Origin: CAZLMW01 sp964560875
GTDB taxonomy: Bacteria; Myxococcota_A; UBA9042
Assembly: GCA_964560875.1 (NCBI GenBank)
Contig: CAZLMW010000056.1
Coordinates: 1 to 50,470, forward strand
DNA: 50,470 nucleotides
Direction of reading: 5' to 3'
The first letter of the stretch is position 1, and each line of letters opens with the position of its first letter. Shown here in pieces: positions 46,873 to 50,470 of the stretch. The position numbers and the translations under genes are program-made. The notes under the pieces were generated by a model, which worked only from the letters and a program-made list of their open reading frames with translations, was not told where the DNA came from and ran no database searches.

Positions 46873-46882
46873 CGGAAACGCG

Positions 46883-48151
<1,269 letters not shown>

Positions 48152-48209
48152 GGTGTCCTCGCTGGTTCGTCGCGGCCCGCTTGCTCGCAGGGCGCAGATC
48201 GGGGGCGCG

Positions 48210-48238
48210 AGTGTGTGTACGGCGGTGGATGGCGTCAA
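48210..48238 (-). promoter_or_regulatory. Candidate argG promoter
   Basis: On the minus strand TTGACG (48233-48238), 17 bases, CACACT (48210-48215, three of six matches). The leader would be about 50 bases. It overlaps the start region of the divergent hydroxylase gene. Confidence 0.35.
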
Positions 48239-48258
48239 GCGCGGATGCGGGGGTGTCG

Positions 48259-49023
48259 ATGGCCAAGCGAACCGGCAGACCGTATAGAGATCGCATGCGC
48301 GCACGCGAGCTGCCGGTCCGGCCCGACTACACCGACGAACAAGAGCAAACGTGGCGCATTCTCTGGGCGCGCCAGGTACCAAATCTGCAGCGGCGGGCCC
48401 ATTCCGCGTGCCTCGCGGGGCTCGACAAAGCGGGCTTTTCGGCGTCCGCGATCGCAAGCTTGCGCGATCTATCTTCGAACCTTGAGCGTCATACAGGCTG
48501 GACGCTCGCTCGCGTCGAACGCCTGGTGCCACAACGGCCGTTTTTCGACCTTGTCGCTCAGCGCGTCTTTCCCGCCACCGACTTCATTCGCCGGCGCGAC
48601 GATCTCGATTACACACCGGCGCCCGATCTCTTCCACGACCAGTTCGGCCACCTGCCGCTGCTCACATCACCCGTCTACGCGCGTTTCTTTCAACGGTTCG
48701 GGCAAGCCGGTCAGCGCGCCAACGACGAACAAGTGCTCCAGCTCGCGCGCATCTACTGGTTCACCGTCGAGTTTGGCCTGGTCCGTGAAGCCGGTGTCCG
48801 CAAGGCTTTCGGGGCCGGCTTGATGAGCAGTATTGGCGAGCTCGCCCACGCCTTTTCCGATACCGCGATCGTCCATCCTCTCGATATGAACGCCATCGCG
48901 GCGCGCCCGTTTGTGACAACCGCAATCCAGTCCGACTACTTTGAGGCGGAGAGTTTCGAGCACTTGCGTGACGCCTTTGAGGGCTGGGCCACGGCGCAGC
49001 GTTTGTTTTCAGCCGCGTCCTGA
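48259..49023 (+). CDS. phhA: Phenylalanine 4-hydroxylase (biopterin-dependent aromatic amino acid hydroxylase)
   Basis: 254 residues from ATG 48259; an ATG at 48295 (242 residues) is also credible and sits exactly where a promoter would start a leaderless mRNA. Family signatures are YTPAPDLFHDQFGHLPLL, which carries both iron-ligand His in HDxFGH, and YWFTVEFGL with the ligand Glu. The helix end is also right (TDAIQSDYFEAESFEHL-like TTAIQSDYFEAESFEHL). It converts phenylalanine to tyrosine with tetrahydrobiopterin, in the cytoplasm. A pterin-recycling gene (phhB) is not next to it. Divergent from argG. Confidence 0.93.
   Translation: MAKRTGRPYRDRMRARELPVRPDYTDEQEQTWRILWARQVPNLQRRAHSACLAGLDKAGFSASAIASLRDLSSNLERHTGWTLARVERLVPQRPFFDLVAQRVFPATDFIRRRDDLDYTPAPDLFHDQFGHLPLLTSPVYARFFQRFGQAGQRANDEQVLQLARIYWFTVEFGLVREAGVRKAFGAGLMSSIGELAHAFSDTAIVHPLDMNAIAARPFVTTAIQSDYFEAESFEHLRDAFEGWATAQRLFSAAS
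48260..48288 (+). promoter_or_regulatory. Candidate promoter giving a leaderless phhA mRNA
   Basis: TGGCCA (48260-48265), 17 bases, TATAGA (48283-48288); a start seven bases later falls on the ATG at 48295. This competes with the ATG at 48259 as the true start. Confidence 0.35.
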
Positions 49024-49116
49024 CGTTCGCGTTAATCCTCGACGTTTGCGTTTTGTGCCAACAACAGCAAAGCAGTCCGCGTTGTTACACGACGAAAAAC
49101 GTGTCGATCACGCCTA

Positions 49117-49134
49117 CCACTGAGCGTTCAGTGG
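49117..49134. terminator. Perfect hairpin after phhA
   Basis: CCACTGA, GCGT loop, TCAGTGG. It lies 94 bases after the phhA stop and 58 before the next ATG. No U-tract follows, so it could be a terminator or an operator for the next gene. Confidence 0.4.
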
Positions 49135-49191
49135 CGGTAAAGTGGCGCCTCACAGATTCAACCCGCCTCCCCACGTCAGCAGGTTACGCCG

Positions 49192-50470
49192 ATGAATATT
49201 TGCCTTCGTGGCCTCGTGCCCGTCCTCGCCGTCGCGATCTTTGCGACCCCGGCCCTCGCGGCCGTACCCGGAACCACCCTCATCGAAGGTGTGCTTAACA
49301 GCTCCGGCGGTGGGCCGGCGGCAGACGGCAACTACAAGTTCACGTTCAGCCTCTATGGCGCCGCAAAGGGTGGCACGGCCGCATGGTCCGAGGCGGACGT
49401 GGCGGTTTCGGTCAAGGCCGGCCGCTTTGCGTACGCGCTCGGCGCGACCAAGGCGATCGACGCACAGAAGGTCGCCGGTCTGTCCAAGGCGTGGCTCGGC
49501 ATCAAGGTCGGCAGCGATCCCGAGCTGCCCAGGCAAGCGCTGCACGCGACGATCTTCGCGATGCACGCCAAGACGGCGGGCGGCTTGAACTGCAAGGACT
49601 GCATCGGCAAAGACGCGCTGTCCAACGGCTCGATCACGTCGGCCAAGGTCCAGTTCGCGTACGCCAAGGCGGCGGACGGCATCAAGGGGGGCGCAGCGGC
49701 CGACCTCAAGTGCACCGGCTGTGTGTCGAGCTCCAAGGAGATCAAGTGGGACGGCGCGGTCAACATCGGCGCCAACGCGCTCACCGCCGGCAAGCTGACG
49801 ACGTCTGGCGACGTGGTCGCGGGCGGCATCGTGGCCGGCAAGCAGTTCGTGGGTGACGGCAGCAAGCTCACCGGCATCCAGAAGGTCACCGGCAGCTGCA
49901 AGACCGGCCAGGCGGTCGTGGGGATCAACGGCGACGGCACGGTCAAGTGCGCGTCGGCTGGCATCGCACCCGACAACCTCAACGAGGTCTCCAACGACCT
50001 GCTGACCAACCAGTTCACCGACACCATCCCCGGAATGGGCGGCGACATCCCCGACAACTCGCCCGACGGCCTGCTGTCGGCGATCGATTTCCCGGACATC
50101 GGCATCGCGCAAGACATCCAGGTCAACATCAGCCTCGCCAACAGCGATATCACCAACCTGACCGTGTTCCTGTTCCCGCCGAACGCGCCGGTGCTGCCCA
50201 AGAACCAGCTCGGCCTCGTCAAGGGCTTCCCGTCCAACCCGACGGTCGACGGCACCAAATACAAGCACTACTTGCTGCATAAGAAGAGCGGCAAGAAAGG
50301 CGCCGGCATCAACACCACGTTCCCGAGCAAGACCAAGCCGGTCGCTGGCGATCTGCACAAGGACTGGATCGGCAAGAACCCCAAGGGCCAGTGGCGGCTC
50401 CTCGTGGTCGACAGCGCGTACAAGAACAACAAGCTCGACGGCAAACTGGTGTCGTGGAGCATCAGCCTCA
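49192..50470 (+). CDS. Secreted protein with P-domain-like C-terminal region (cut by window edge)
   Basis: About 426 codons are visible and the frame stays open at the edge. The ATG at 49192 begins a signal peptide (MNICLRGLVPVLAVAIFATP, cleaved near ALAA). A Gly/Ser-rich first domain (EGVLNSSGGGPAADGNYKF, FSLYGAAKGG) is followed by modules with CKDC and CTGC cysteine pairs and a fibre-like VNIGANALTAGKLTTSG repeat. At the end is a P/Homo B-type beta domain (IPDNSPDGLLSAIDFPD, NPKGQWRLLVVDSAY, DGKLVSWSI). P-domains usually follow proteases but here appear in a fibre-like surface protein. Its role is unknown. Confidence 0.75.
   Translation, partial: MNICLRGLVPVLAVAIFATPALAAVPGTTLIEGVLNSSGGGPAADGNYKFTFSLYGAAKGGTAAWSEADVAVSVKAGRFAYALGATKAIDAQKVAGLSKAWLGIKVGSDPELPRQALHATIFAMHAKTAGGLNCKDCIGKDALSNGSITSAKVQFAYAKAADGIKGGAAADLKCTGCVSSSKEIKWDGAVNIGANALTAGKLTTSGDVVAGGIVAGKQFVGDGSKLTGIQKVTGSCKTGQAVVGINGDGTVKCASAGIAPDNLNEVSNDLLTNQFTDTIPGMGGDIPDNSPDGLLSAIDFPDIGIAQDIQVNISLANSDITNLTVFLFPPNAPVLPKNQLGLVKGFPSNPTVDGTKYKHYLLHKKSGKKGAGINTTFPSKTKPVAGDLHKDWIGKNPKGQWRLLVVDSAYKNNKLDGKLVSWSISL

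Noticed and set aside
48152..48532. N-terminal extension of argG
   Set aside because: It reads as low-complexity sequence over the divergent phhA gene; ArgG homology begins at the ATG at 48151, which has a good ribosome-binding site.

Overview
High-GC, gene-dense chromosomal window from a bacterium that looks like a member of the Myxococcota (the old deltaproteobacterial group, Bradymonadia/Polyangia-like). The indicators are a PEGA-tailed Ser/Thr kinase, several PEGA, FHA and PilZ proteins, cysteine-rich lipoproteins with MopE-type and DUF4215-type motifs, Asp/Thr/Pro-rich lipoprotein linkers, and a Gld-type ABC operon. No tRNA, rRNA, CRISPR array, insertion sequence or prophage was seen. 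Two runs of 100 N show that this is a scaffold, probably a draft or metagenome assembly.

Layout. 1-7.0 kb (minus): six envelope genes, namely a cysteine-rich lipoprotein cut by the window edge, an outer-membrane protein, a LolA-like protein, a PEGA protein, a kelch-type lipoprotein and a small lipoprotein. They diverge from a membrane Ser/Thr kinase with a C-terminal PEGA domain (7.2-9.0 kb, plus). The kinase is followed by a PEGA membrane protein, a YkgJ-like cysteine-cluster protein and an amidohydrolase lipoprotein, the last three overlapping or coupled. 12.6-16.6 kb (minus): an isolated contractile-tail inner-tube (gp19-like) protein with a long LEA-like N-terminal extension, a large outer-membrane protein and a protein with a glucodextranase-C-like domain. 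16.8-19.8 kb (minus): a zinc-finger-less DnaJ and DnaK. 20.0-22.8 kb (plus): an FHA/coiled-coil protein and a PilZ protein.

22.8-37.0 kb (minus): a very large modular lipoprotein (tandem repeats, MopE-like motif, Cys-rich modules, alpha/beta-hydrolase, beta-rich C-terminus) and a putative winged-helix protein. Upstream of them is a complete GldA/GldF/GldG/DUF4340 ABC-type operon. 37.2-43.1 kb: a mixture of small exported proteins, a 406-residue protein of unknown function, a lipid-anchored Nudix-like protein, a membrane gluzincin peptidase, and a SUMF1-domain gene with a frameshifted, truncated 5' end. 43.1-50.5 kb: a TonB-like protein, an acyltransferase, prs, argG, phenylalanine 4-hydroxylase and a secreted P-domain protein that runs off the window.

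Most genes act at the cell envelope; the housekeeping genes are dnaK/dnaJ, prs, argG and phhA. The two N gaps are informative. Each is flanked by exactly 55 bases of shared or periodic sequence, which points to contig ends in a k=55 assembly graph. One gap is probably not a gap at all; the other hides a 15-bp minisatellite of unknown copy number. The strongest candidates for new biology are the tail-tube/LEA-like fusion, the giant repeat-bearing esterase-like lipoprotein, the kinase-facing envelope gene cluster and the Nudix-like lipoprotein.
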